Shown one piece after another: positions 1 to 8,700 of a stretch of DNA of 64,000 nt. The stretch spans positions 124,001-188,000 of the forward strand of contig DASXVE010000034.1 of assembly GCA_036504445.1 (NCBI GenBank), in the 5' to 3' direction. Each line of letters begins with the position of its first letter. The first letter of the stretch is position 1. This DNA comes from Candidatus Aquicultor sp. (lineage in GTDB: Bacteria > Actinomycetota > Aquicultoria > Aquicultorales > Aquicultoraceae). The notes beneath the pieces were generated by a model. It saw nothing but the letters and a program-made list of their open reading frames with translations. It was not told where the DNA came from and made no database searches. The position numbers were made by a program, and so were the translations under genes.

Positions 1-1
1 A

Positions 2-1924
2 CAAGATGTAGTCGTTATCAGCAACGTAAAGGTAGACCTGGGCATTGTCGCTGCAGGACCCCTTGATATGAAGTGTTCGCTCTCGGGAGCAGTAACAGAG
101 ACACTTCATTCATTTCCGGCAAAGGTACAAAACGGACTCATCTTCTCATGCGCTGCAGTAAACACTGCTCTCAAAACCGATACTAACAATCAAGCTGTAG
201 TGTTCCAGTTTGACGAGTCAGCGACCGGCACTGTTGAGAAAGACGATATCCTCACAGTTACCGCACCGGCTGGCGTTACGTTCTATGAGCCACCGGTAGC
301 CACCATTGTATCGGGCACCGGGTTCGGCCTTTATTCGCTCAACGGCTCGTTAAACGCCGATCGCACTCAAGCGACATGGCAGGTAAGTGCAGCTGCAACA
401 TCACCGATTAAAATCACCTTTGCAGCTAACGTTAATGTCGCAGCAAGTTTTGCCGCTGATGCTGATGTTAACTTCACGTCCACAACCAATAACACTGGTT
501 ATGCAGTGGCACCGGCGAGCGTAAAAGTAGCTAAAACTACAGCTACGGATGCCCTCACATTTGAGGCGGCGGCAGCGCCAACTATCAGCAATAGTATCAA
601 CCAAGCCGCAGCGGGTATCACAATTAGTGAGAGCAAAGCTTCGTCATTTGCAGGTTCTGATACGACGCTTACCGTTCAGCTTCTTAGCGGTACATTCGCA
701 AGCAGCCCTGTTGGAACTCCTTCAGGCGCCGGCCTTACCCTAAAGAATGCTTCGGGCGACGCTGTAACAACAGGTCTTCCTGGTAACCTCACCACAGTCG
801 TTGGCTTCCAGAGAGCCACATGGACGATCGCCGATCAGTCAACCGCTGCTGGCAAGATCAGCATCAGCAACATAGCGGTCAATGCTTCAGGTCTCACCGA
901 TGGCGCTGTCCAGGTTAAGATCTATGGTACTGCTGTTGGTATCCCAACAATTGCAGGTGCGAAAGTACTTACAATTGCTAACGTAAACAGCAGCCAGACT
1001 GTAAAACTCAGCGCAGTAACCACGCCTGCTCTTATGATCAATGCTGCAAACCAGGCTGGTGGCGATGTTCTTATCACCGAGACGAAGGCTGGTGCTCTTA
1101 CTGCCGGTCTTGTCACGCTGCATGTCTTCGGAAACAGCGCTGATAAAGAGGTACTGTTAGGTCAAGCACCAACCGTATCAGTTAGCAGCGGTGATATAAC
1201 TATCAGTAATGTTACGCTAGCAGCAGGTAGCGAGGATGTTACATTTACAGTTACTCAGAGCACCAAGGCAAGCACAATTAAGATCTCTGGTATCAAGTAT
1301 GATATCAATTCCAAGGCAAAAGCTGGTGCAATTCAGCTTCTCGTTACCAATGCTGGCACAAGGATTGGAACTGTAAGCGATGCCACAATCGGCACCGCTG
1401 TAGCCAAGTTTAGCGATGTCCCAGCAACCTTCTGGGCATTCAACGCGATTGATTACCTTGCAAGCCAGAGCATCATTAGCGGCCGTACAAGCGGTCTCTT
1501 CGATCCAAGCGCAAGCATAACCCGTGCCGAGTTCGCAAAGATCGTTTGCCTCGCTGCTGGTCTTAAAGCGACCACGCCGAGCACTGCGAGCTTTAGCGAC
1601 ATCAGTGGCAACTGGGCAGCCGGCTACATCGAGGCTGCTAAGGCTGCTGGAATCATCGGCGGTTACACGGATGGAACCTTCCGTCCAAACAACAAGATCA
1701 CCCGTGCGGAAATCGCTAAGATGGTCGTTACGGGTGCGAAGTACACAGTTGTAACGAGCGGTGCTAGCTTCACCGATATCTCAAGCAACTGGGCTAAGGA
1801 CTTCATCGTCACAGCTGCTGTGAAGGGCGTTGTCAGTGGTTACACCGACGGCACCTTCAAGCCGGGCAACAACGCAACCCGCGCTGAAGCAAGCCAGATG
1901 ATCTTCAAGTGGCTCGTTCCGTAA
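2..1924 (+). CDS. S-layer-type surface protein, three C-terminal SLH domains (5' end outside window)
   Basis: The frame is open from base 2 with no stop before 1922-1924, so the gene starts upstream of the window; the ATG at 68 is internal because the beta-rich sequence continues before it. About 640 residues are visible. The first 450 or so are Ala/Thr/Ser/Val-rich and contain at least two copies of a module that opens with an ISES or ITET-like motif and closes with an IKISGIKYDI-like strand. Three SLH repeats follow (roughly nt 1405-1560, 1585-1740, 1765-1920), each with FSD(V/I), a W near position 8 and the closing ITRAE signature. SLH domains bind pyruvylated wall polysaccharide, so this is probably a cell-surface or S-layer structural protein. 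No catalytic domain is visible. Convincing as an SLH protein; exact role unknown. Confidence 0.9.
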   Translation, partial: QDVVVISNVKVDLGIVAAGPLDMKCSLSGAVTETLHSFPAKVQNGLIFSCAAVNTALKTDTNNQAVVFQFDESATGTVEKDDILTVTAPAGVTFYEPPVATIVSGTGFGLYSLNGSLNADRTQATWQVSAAATSPIKITFAANVNVAASFAADADVNFTSTTNNTGYAVAPASVKVAKTTATDALTFEAAAAPTISNSINQAAAGITISESKASSFAGSDTTLTVQLLSGTFASSPVGTPSGAGLTLKNASGDAVTTGLPGNLTTVVGFQRATWTIADQSTAAGKISISNIAVNASGLTDGAVQVKIYGTAVGIPTIAGAKVLTIANVNSSQTVKLSAVTTPALMINAANQAGGDVLITETKAGALTAGLVTLHVFGNSADKEVLLGQAPTVSVSSGDITISNVTLAAGSEDVTFTVTQSTKASTIKISGIKYDINSKAKAGAIQLLVTNAGTRIGTVSDATIGTAVAKFSDVPATFWAFNAIDYLASQSIISGRTSGLFDPSASITRAEFAKIVCLAAGLKATTPSTASFSDISGNWAAGYIEAAKAAGIIGGYTDGTFRPNNKITRAEIAKMVVTGAKYTVVTSGASFTDISSNWAKDFIVTAAVKGVVSGYTDGTFKPGNNATRAEASQMIFKWLVP

Positions 1925-1940
1925 GTTTCTTTAAACTTAC
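1921..1940 (+). repeat. Perfect 8-bp hairpin over the stop codon
   Basis: GTAAGTTT and AAACTTAC flank a 4-nt loop; the 5' arm contains the TAA stop of the SLH gene. It sits directly before the main terminator hairpin. Confidence 0.4.
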
Positions 1941-1952
1941 ATAGCACAACTA

Positions 1953-1984
1953 AAAAAGAGCGCCTCGAAAGAGGCGCTCTTTTT
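1953..1984 (+). terminator. Rho-independent terminator of the first SLH gene
   Basis: A 13-bp stem (arm AAAAGAGCGCCTC) closed by a GAAA tetraloop is followed by a T run, 29 bases after the stop codon. Confidence 0.9.
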
Positions 1985-2316
1985 ATTTCCCGCACTTTTA
2001 TCCTACAAGACAAGCACGAACTCCTAAGGCCAGATATCCAACCTAGCAACCATGGAGCGTACTCTCACTATCCCCGCTTATTAATCACATGTCGAAATTC
2101 GAACTTGTCTAAGCTAGGGATCGCATAACTCACGACATAATTGCTCACAAATTAAGGCTACTGCGGCAATTCGCAGGGAGGGAGGTGGTGGCTAGCGGTA
2201 ATCATAAGTTATTAATAATCATTAGTGGGTACAAAACAACGGTGAAATCGTTAAGGGGATGAAATTAAAAAAAGCACTTCAGGTCATTTATGAGTTCAGG
2301 AGAGGAAGGTGTTTAT
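1985..2316. other. Intergenic leader before the second SLH gene
   Basis: No gene is supported here. A short hairpin (CTGCG/CGCAG) lies near 2160-2176. The 3' end carries a long purine-rich Shine-Dalgarno tract at 2298-2309. I do not recognise a riboswitch. Confidence 0.5.
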
Positions 2317-3432
2317 ATGGAGAGAAAGGAAAGGCGACTACTATCTTTATCGTTGGCCATGGTATTGGTTGCCGGCATGTTATTCCTGGGTGCAATTATA
2401 GCATTCGGTAGCCCGGCATCAGGAGCAGGCGGTAAGGCTGCCGCGGCGATTACGGGGCCGGCACGGTTGCCGAAGGTGGTGCAGGGCTTTACCGGTCAGT
2501 TGGCCGGTAATCTCAGGGTGAGTGAAAGTACGGGGCCGAGCGGCACTACGGGATCGTTTAACAATCAAGATCTCTGGTTGCGCATAGCCTCGACAGCAAC
2601 GTCGACCGCCAGAGGTGTAACGTTCTCTTCCGTGCCCGAGGTAACACGCTCATCGGGGAATGCAACCGTGGGTATGCCTACCCTGGTTAACGGTATGGTA
2701 CGTATACCGATCACTGAGGCAGCCACAGCGACGAGGGCGGCAACAACTATCAGCATAACGAACATCAGGTATGATGTAGTCGCATCGGCTCCGGAGGGGA
2801 CCGTAATGGTCGAGGTACTAGCGAGCGATGGAACGCCGACCTCCGCAACACCCATATTTGGCAGCGCCGCAAACGCCAGGGTTGTTACCGGTGAGACCAT
2901 AACGTTCCCGGATATCGTTGCAGGGCAGCCTGGGTTCTTCGCAGTGGCGGCAATCAGTTTCCTTGAGCTTAGGGGTGTTATTAACGGTTATCCGGATGGC
3001 CGGTTCCGGCCGCAAAACAATGTAACCAGGGCGGAGTTTGCTAAAATGGCCGTCATAACGAGAGGCATTACCCTTGTTCCAGCCGGTGCGGCATCATTTG
3101 GCGATGTACCGGCAAACTACTGGGCGGCTCGCTATATAGCGACGGCAAGAGCCGCCGGCTTGATCAAAGGTTATCCGGATGGCCGGTTCCGTCCGAATAA
3201 CAATATAACAAGGGCTGAAATCGCAGCGATTATAGTACGAGCGTCGGGTGTCGCTACAAACACAAACGGCACGACATTTAGTGATGTGCCATCAAGTTTC
3301 TGGGCATTTAACGAGATCATGACGGCGCGCAATGATGGTTTCTTGTCTGGATACACGGACAATACCTTTAGGCCGAATAATCTGGCTACGAGGGCCGAAG
3401 CCGCACAGTTCAACTTTAACTGGGCTCAATAG
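2317..3432 (+). CDS. Exported SLH-domain protein
   Basis: 371 residues. I chose ATG 2317 because AGGAGAGGAAGG ends 7 bases upstream; the in-frame ATG at 2290 contains that ribosome binding site. A basic N-terminus (MERKERR) and a hydrophobic stretch (about residues 8-33) form a signal peptide. Residues 40-190 carry one copy of the beta module found twice in the preceding gene (VSES motif, then TTISITNIRYDV). Three SLH repeats fill about residues 195-371 (IVAGQPGFFAVAAISFL, VPANYWAARYIATA, VPSSFWAFNEIMTA), each ending in TRAE. Likely a wall-bound surface protein related to its upstream neighbour; no enzyme motif is seen. Confidence 0.9.
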   Translation: MERKERRLLSLSLAMVLVAGMLFLGAIIAFGSPASGAGGKAAAAITGPARLPKVVQGFTGQLAGNLRVSESTGPSGTTGSFNNQDLWLRIASTATSTARGVTFSSVPEVTRSSGNATVGMPTLVNGMVRIPITEAATATRAATTISITNIRYDVVASAPEGTVMVEVLASDGTPTSATPIFGSAANARVVTGETITFPDIVAGQPGFFAVAAISFLELRGVINGYPDGRFRPQNNVTRAEFAKMAVITRGITLVPAGAASFGDVPANYWAARYIATARAAGLIKGYPDGRFRPNNNITRAEIAAIIVRASGVATNTNGTTFSDVPSSFWAFNEIMTARNDGFLSGYTDNTFRPNNLATRAEAAQFNFNWAQ

Positions 3433-3489
3433 ACACATATTGCACTCTTGCTCTGTGAAAGCGCGGCATTAATTACATCGCGATGGGTA

Positions 3490-3527
3490 ACAAAAAGCGG
3501 TGGGGCAACACCCCACCGCTTTTTTTC
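3490..3527 (+). terminator. Strong bidirectional terminator
   Basis: A 14-bp stem (AAAAAGCGGTGGGG with CCCCACCGCTTTTT) has A- and T-tracts on both sides, so it can end the SLH transcript and the convergent glycosyltransferase transcript. Confidence 0.9.
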
Positions 3528-3577
3528 AAACGCCTATTCCAACCATCAGTATTTAGGTTAACGACGCCTAGATTCAA

Positions 3578-5167
3578 CTACACGGTATCTCGCAGATCAA
3601 GAACCATGGTATCGGCGGGCGTATCAGGCTGTTCTTCATCAGCAAAACCACCGCGGGCACGCCACAATATCACCGTACTCGCTGCAAAGGCGATAAGAGC
3701 ACACACGCCGAACATTAAACCTGCATCCTGATCGATCATGTTATCGGAGTTCATAAGGGGTGGCAGCCATAGTGCAATAGCCAACATGCCTGCAACGATG
3801 TCAATAATCGTTGCGTATCCTATAATGAGTCGGCCGGTTCGCGATTCAAACCATGAGGTAGTGGTTTCGACGGCGCCGACTAAAAAGCTTGCTATAAGAA
3901 TAGCGTTCAAGCTTGCAAGAGGCATTACAAAACGCGGGTGCCCGAAGGCGAATATAAGGTGGAATAAGAACCAATAACCATAGAGGAGTAGGAGTAATGA
4001 GGCGTATTGGGTGCGGCGGAAACGAAGCAGCATTAGGAAACCAAGCCCGGTCATACCCCACATGAAATACGCCATCATGGTAAGATTGCGCTTCCACACA
4101 TTATAGATGCCCGGGTTAAACCCGCCTATTGGGCGCACGTAGAATGGTTTGTTTAAGATCTCTTTTGTCCAGTTATGATCCTTGGAATCAAGTAGGTTCC
4201 AACCTAGTCCGTCGGGAGCTCTGAAAAAGCGGCGATATTTAAGGCTAATCGTGTCCACAAATTGCCGCGGGTTTGCTTTGATAGCCGCTATCGTCAGGCG
4301 ATAACCAAGGTCGCTGCGTGCAATTTCACCCTTGGTTTGCTCGATCGGATTATGTGGCGGATAGTAACGGCCGCCGGAACCGTATTTAGCGGCACCGGAA
4401 GAGTTTGACATCCAGAACACCGTACCGCCATTCGACGAGATCAATACCGGTTGGCCGAGAGCAACGCTATTGCGAACCGTCCACGGCAGGATCACCGCGA
4501 GCATCAGCACGCCCATAAGCATGCTATAACCTATCGCTTGGGAGAACCGGGTACGCTTGATTATAAGCCAGATAAGAAACACAACTGGAAACAAGAGGAT
4601 CGCCGGCCGTGTTAACGCCGCTAGCCCCAGCATCAACCCGGAGGCGCCGATGCGTACCGGGAGTTTGAGCGGGAGGCTATCATCAAGGATAAGTAGTATA
4701 GTACCAAGCATGAGTGGTATAAAAAGGTTTTCCGATGCGAGTAGGTTAGAAAAGAAAATATAATCCGGATACACTGCGATGAGAGCCGTTGCCAGAAGCG
4801 CGACTCGCTCGCTGGCGACGAGTCGTGCAATTCGGTAAACAAGATAGCAGGAGAATGTTCCGATTACAGCCTGTGCTAGTTTTACACCGAGAAGACCTCT
4901 GCTAATCCACAGAAGAAAAGCCAGGAAATAGGGATATGCCGGCGGGTATTGTGCGGTCGAGTGACCCGCAATACTGTACCCATGCCCTGCAAGTATTGAT
5001 AAGGCCCGGTCGTAGTACCATCCAAAATCACTCACGGGGATCGACGGCAGCCATAAAACCCAGGCCGTCCGCAAACCAAACGCAGCGATTAGCAATATCG
5101 TCAAAATAATACGTCTATTGGATTGTTGCTCGTTTTGCCTTTGCGGTATTTGCGAACGTTGTTGCAC
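3578..5167 (-). CDS. Polytopic membrane glycosyltransferase, PMT_2/GT39-like
   Basis: 529 residues from GTG 5167, preferred because GAGGAAG lies 4-5 bases upstream; ATG 5182 has no nearby Shine-Dalgarno. The protein has about 10-12 hydrophobic helices. The first external loop after TM1 has an acidic SDFGWYYDRA segment of the type that holds the catalytic Asp in polyprenyl-phosphate-sugar dependent transferases (ArnT/PMT/GT-C fold). A soluble region lies around residues 265-375. It probably transfers a lipid-linked sugar to a surface protein or wall polymer on the outer face of the membrane; its position among S-layer genes suggests surface glycosylation (inference). Acceptor and donor cannot be read from sequence. 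Confidence 0.75.
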   Translation of the reverse strand: MQQRSQIPQRQNEQQSNRRIILTILLIAAFGLRTAWVLWLPSIPVSDFGWYYDRALSILAGHGYSIAGHSTAQYPPAYPYFLAFLLWISRGLLGVKLAQAVIGTFSCYLVYRIARLVASERVALLATALIAVYPDYIFFSNLLASENLFIPLMLGTILLILDDSLPLKLPVRIGASGLMLGLAALTRPAILLFPVVFLIWLIIKRTRFSQAIGYSMLMGVLMLAVILPWTVRNSVALGQPVLISSNGGTVFWMSNSSGAAKYGSGGRYYPPHNPIEQTKGEIARSDLGYRLTIAAIKANPRQFVDTISLKYRRFFRAPDGLGWNLLDSKDHNWTKEILNKPFYVRPIGGFNPGIYNVWKRNLTMMAYFMWGMTGLGFLMLLRFRRTQYASLLLLLYGYWFLFHLIFAFGHPRFVMPLASLNAILIASFLVGAVETTTSWFESRTGRLIIGYATIIDIVAGMLAIALWLPPLMNSDNMIDQDAGLMFGVCALIAFAASTVILWRARGGFADEEQPDTPADTMVLDLRDTV

Positions 5168-5182
5168 GATGCTTCCTCGCAT

Positions 5183-5683
5183 TTAGATTTATTCTGGGCC
5201 CTACTCTTATATGTGGGCTTTTTACGGTGAGTTATAACGCGTAGACTGCTAGAGACCTGTAAGACAAGTTTGAAAGTGTACGATGTTAAAGTGAATAACG
5301 GGACATCAAGCGGAGGCATCCTTATAGGTTTGAAGGTGAGCTGCCACCCCTAGCTTAACATGTGGAATAGGGAAGTATAATGTAAGACTTCATAGTCACT
5401 ATAGGCTTAATAATGCCTGGTATTTAGATTAAGCTGTAAATTCCTCAAGTTAGGGGGCGCTATAAATAAACCTCAAGTAGAGCTATACTATAGCGAATGG
5501 CAATCCGAGCGCCCTCGCGCTGCCGGCCTGCGCTAAGCAGGTACAAAGCGCTTGCCACACAAGAAATATACTAGAAGGCACCCAAATGGGTGCCTTTGCA
5601 TCGGTAACATTTACCTGCTACTCTAACAAAGGTTATGCTACGATGAATGCATCCGCCCCCCCACGGTAGCTTTGGAGGTCTAT
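5183..5683 (+). other. Long divergent intergenic region with a possible structured leader (5498-5600)
   Basis: No gene is supported. At 5498-5557 an outer TGGCAA/TTGCCA pairing encloses two hairpins, AGCGC-CCTC-GCGCT (5508-5521) and CCTGC-GCTAA-GCAGG (5527-5541). It is followed at 5577-5597 by AAGGCACCC-AAAT-GGGTGCCTT with a weak T tail, like an attenuator upstream of the M23-SLH gene. GCGCT at 5548-5552 could compete for the first hairpin arm. It does not match the c-di-GMP or c-di-AMP riboswitch consensus as I remember them. Confidence 0.4.
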
Positions 5684-6835
5684 ATGTTGCAAACGATGTT
5701 GCCAAGAACCTTCCTACGTTTGATTCCTGTTGTGCTTGCTGTAATTGTTATGATGCTGTTGCATACAAACGCTAAGGCGCAGACGCAAACGCCAACTCCC
5801 ACAACAACAAATCCACCGGTAAAGGTGGTTGTACCGATCGTGTTTCCGCTCGGCGGCAAGTGTAACTATACCGACTCGTTCGGTGCTCCGCGAGACGGCG
5901 GAAAGAGGGGGCATGAAGGCTGCGATATAATGGCCGCCAAGATGACGCATATACTCGCCGTGGTAGACGGCACGGTTGACTGGCTCAACGACGGGACGCA
6001 AACCAGCACGGCAAACGGGCTTCCATACTATAATTTGATGCTTCACGGTGACGACGGCAACGATTACTACTATATTCACATAAACAACGATACACCGGGT
6101 ACCGATGATGGATTGGGCGGTCCGGCCTGCGCGTATGCGCCGGATATTACCGATGGATGCCGCGTAGTTGCGGGCCAGCATATCGCCTACGTCGGCGATA
6201 GTGGAAATGCCGAGGATACAGCCCCGCATCTGCACTTTGAAATACACCTTGGCGGTTACAAAAATCCGGTCAATCCGTATCCTTCGCTTGTCGCCGCTCA
6301 GCGGGGGAGCTTGTTCACCGATGTGAAACCCGGCGATTGGCCGTTCCAGTACATAAACACCCTGGCCAAAGAAGGCATAGTAAACGGTTACGGCAATGGT
6401 AAGTTTAAGCCGGATGCGCTCGTTACCAGAGCCGAGTTCATTAAAATGGTTGTTACGGCAACGAAAGTCGAAGCATCGACAACGTTCGAGGGGCTATTCC
6501 CGGACGTGCCGAAGACTCATTGGTCATGGTTGTATGTTGAGGCGGCCCGTCGCACCGGCATTATCGCCGGTAATGTAAACGGGCGGTTCAGGCCTGATAT
6601 GCCGATCAACAGGGCCGAAGCCGCAAAAATAGTTACGAGCGCCCGGCATATAGCGTCGAGTTTTAAAGAGCCCGTGTTCTCAGACGTCGCGAAAGATTTC
6701 TGGGCTTGTGAGTCGATTATGGCTGCGTACAGTAATGGTACGCTCTCGGGTTATCCAAACGGCACGTTTAAACCGCTCAACCCTACAAACAGGGCGGAGT
6801 CGTCAAAAATAATTTACAAGATAAGTCAGCCGTAA
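5684..6835 (+). CDS. Exported M23 (LytM-type) peptidase with three SLH domains
   Basis: 383 residues from ATG 5684, with TTTGGAGG 6 bases upstream. A signal peptide covers about residues 1-35, followed by a Thr/Pro-rich linker. The M23 domain (about 45-210) shows the zinc-site pattern: H77 and D81 in GHEGCD, and H182-L-H184 in PHLHFE. Three SLH repeats follow (about 210-383; TRAEF, NRAEA, NRAES). Such enzymes cut peptidoglycan cross-bridges; the SLH domains would hold this one on the wall. The order of domains is reversed relative to housekeeping M23 proteins with coiled coils such as the one at 38617. An active zinc enzyme is inferred from intact motifs. Confidence 0.92.
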   Translation: MLQTMLPRTFLRLIPVVLAVIVMMLLHTNAKAQTQTPTPTTTNPPVKVVVPIVFPLGGKCNYTDSFGAPRDGGKRGHEGCDIMAAKMTHILAVVDGTVDWLNDGTQTSTANGLPYYNLMLHGDDGNDYYYIHINNDTPGTDDGLGGPACAYAPDITDGCRVVAGQHIAYVGDSGNAEDTAPHLHFEIHLGGYKNPVNPYPSLVAAQRGSLFTDVKPGDWPFQYINTLAKEGIVNGYGNGKFKPDALVTRAEFIKMVVTATKVEASTTFEGLFPDVPKTHWSWLYVEAARRTGIIAGNVNGRFRPDMPINRAEAAKIVTSARHIASSFKEPVFSDVAKDFWACESIMAAYSNGTLSGYPNGTFKPLNPTNRAESSKIIYKISQP

Positions 6836-7050
6836 CTAAATACATTATAGCGGCGTTATAAAGCTTGAAGAGGCAATTTGCCCTGATTATGCTGATGAAC
6901 GCTTTCTATCACCAGGATACTACCAGGGGTCTTTACTAATCTGCAATTACCTGTAAACTAATGAATAGCATTAGAAACGTACCAATTAACGGTATGCATG
7001 CGGTAGTAAAGCGAGCCGTAGCAAAGTAAGCAATTTCGAAGGAGGCCTTT

Positions 7051-8193
7051 GTGGTTTACAAAAGACTAACAGCATTAGCAATCGTAGCGGCAATGATGGT
7101 GATCATAGTTGTGGCTATAGCCCCGAGCGCTACTCGAGGGGCCGACAGCGAGGAGGTTGCACTCCTTAATCAAATTAACCAGTACAGAGCCCAGCAAGGT
7201 TTGGGGAAACTGGTGTTGTCAACCAAGCTTACACAGGCTGCATACAGTCACAGTTCAGACATGGCGTCCAAGAATTATTTCGCACATGACTCACTCAACG
7301 GCGCGAGTTTTGCCGACAGGATCAAAGCGACCGGTTACAGCGGAAATACCTATCTCGGCGAGAACATCGCAGCCGGAATATCGACCGGGGCCCAGACGTT
7401 TAGTATGTGGAAGAACTCGCCCGGGCATAATGCAATCATGCTTGGCAAGGATTACAAAGCGGTCGGGATAAGCAGGGCATATAACGCAAATTCGACGTAC
7501 AAGTGGTATTGGACAGCCGATTTTGGCGGTATAGCCGATACGCCGGTCACGACAAATAATCCTACGACTACCACCTCGGTAAAGCCAACGACTACGACAA
7601 CATCGACGAAACCAACCACCTCTACAACAGCGGTATGCCCGACCACGTCGACAACATTAGAGAAAAGCACAACTCCGCCATCGCCGCCGGGTGTAGGCAC
7701 TCAGTGCTGGGCAAATTCATATATGCGGTGGCTGGTGAAGTGTAAAGTCATGACCGGCTACAAAGACGGTTCGCTGCGGCCAAGCAAGGCGATTACCAGA
7801 GCCGAGTTCGTGGTTCTTGTAGCTAAAGCATTTAAGATTCCGTCTAAAGGCAGTAAGTCATTCAAAGATGCGAAGAAACACTGGGCACAGGGCTATATAG
7901 CCGCGCTGGCCGATCGAGGTTATGTTAGCGGTTACGATAACGGGAAATTTAAGCCGAACGGCAACATAACACGTGCCGAAATGGTTAAGATTCTCGATAA
8001 AGCAGCCGGGCTGAAAATGAAGACGGGTGCTGCAGGGTTCCGCGATACCGGTGGCCACTGGGCTAAGTCTTATATCTTGGTTGCATCATCGAATGGGGTT
8101 ATCAACGGTTACATGAACGGCAAATTCAGGCCTAATACGACCTGTTCGCGAGCAGATGTGTCCGCTTGCCTCTACAGGTTGCTTAATAAGTAG
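7051..8193 (+). CDS. CAP-domain (SCP/PR-1) surface protein with three SLH domains
   Basis: 380 residues from GTG 7051; GGAGG is 6 bases upstream. A signal peptide covers about residues 1-30. The CAP domain spans about 33-160, with LLNQINQYRAQQGL at its start, the SH..M..KNYFAHDS region and the SPGHNAIML motif. A Thr-rich low-complexity linker (about 165-215) leads to three SLH repeats (about 222-380; CWANSYMRWL, AKKHWAQGYIAAL, TGGHWAKSYILVA). The Cys residues in the linker and first SLH repeat are unusual. CAP proteins of this YkwD type are secreted and common in spore formers and actinobacteria, but their biochemical role is mostly unclear. A second CAP protein without SLH domains lies at 12458. 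Confidence 0.9.
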   Translation: MVYKRLTALAIVAAMMVIIVVAIAPSATRGADSEEVALLNQINQYRAQQGLGKLVLSTKLTQAAYSHSSDMASKNYFAHDSLNGASFADRIKATGYSGNTYLGENIAAGISTGAQTFSMWKNSPGHNAIMLGKDYKAVGISRAYNANSTYKWYWTADFGGIADTPVTTNNPTTTTSVKPTTTTTSTKPTTSTTAVCPTTSTTLEKSTTPPSPPGVGTQCWANSYMRWLVKCKVMTGYKDGSLRPSKAITRAEFVVLVAKAFKIPSKGSKSFKDAKKHWAQGYIAALADRGYVSGYDNGKFKPNGNITRAEMVKILDKAAGLKMKTGAAGFRDTGGHWAKSYILVASSNGVINGYMNGKFRPNTTCSRADVSACLYRLLNK

Positions 8194-8700
8194 CAAAAGC
8201 TTGTCTCTAAAGGTTAACGAACAAGCGCGAAGGTGCTCGATAACTTATAGAAGCTTGCTTTATGGGCTGCTAAATAAGCGATATAATTTCGATTTTGCTA
8301 TCGCATAACGCTGAAATTCATGTGTGCTATCTGCCTAATGGTAGATAGCACACGCAGCTAAAAAGGTTACCTCTCAAGCGCGAAAACAATCCTGTAAAAT
8401 AACTCGTTTGTATTATAATGTAATACAAACAGTATCTCTGCTACTTGTAAATGATTGGCAAAATACCTGGTCAAGGAAGTGTTAAGATTTGTTACTGAAA
8501 TTAATTTTCAGTTTAGCCACCAAATAACCGTTGCCCAATTTGGCATTTTGTCATACCATGTTAGTTCAGTGGCACTAGTTTGCATCCACCCATATGTCGT
8601 ATCCAAAGTAGAAATGTCGGCAGGTTTGTTTCTGTGTACAATCAGGAACTCACAAAGAAAAACAGACCGTGGTTATTGAAGTAGGTTAGGTGGTCAAGGA
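8194..8700. other. Intergenic region with two strong hairpins
   Basis: At 8322-8353 a 14-bp stem (GTGTGCTATCTGCC with GGTAGATAGCACAC, one G-U pair) with a 4-nt loop probably marks the end of the CAP-SLH transcript, though no T run follows. A second 10-bp stem (GTTTGTATTA/TAATACAAAC) lies at about 8407-8431. The rest holds no convincing gene; the 74-codon frame at 8455 lacks a ribosome binding site. Confidence 0.5.

Noticed and set aside
68-70. ATG 68 as start of the first SLH gene
   Set aside because: The same frame is open from base 2 and encodes matching beta-rich sequence, and there is no ribosome binding site before 68.
8455-8679. 74-codon frame before the S8 protease
   Set aside because: No ribosome binding site, no recognisable domain and composition unlike its neighbours.
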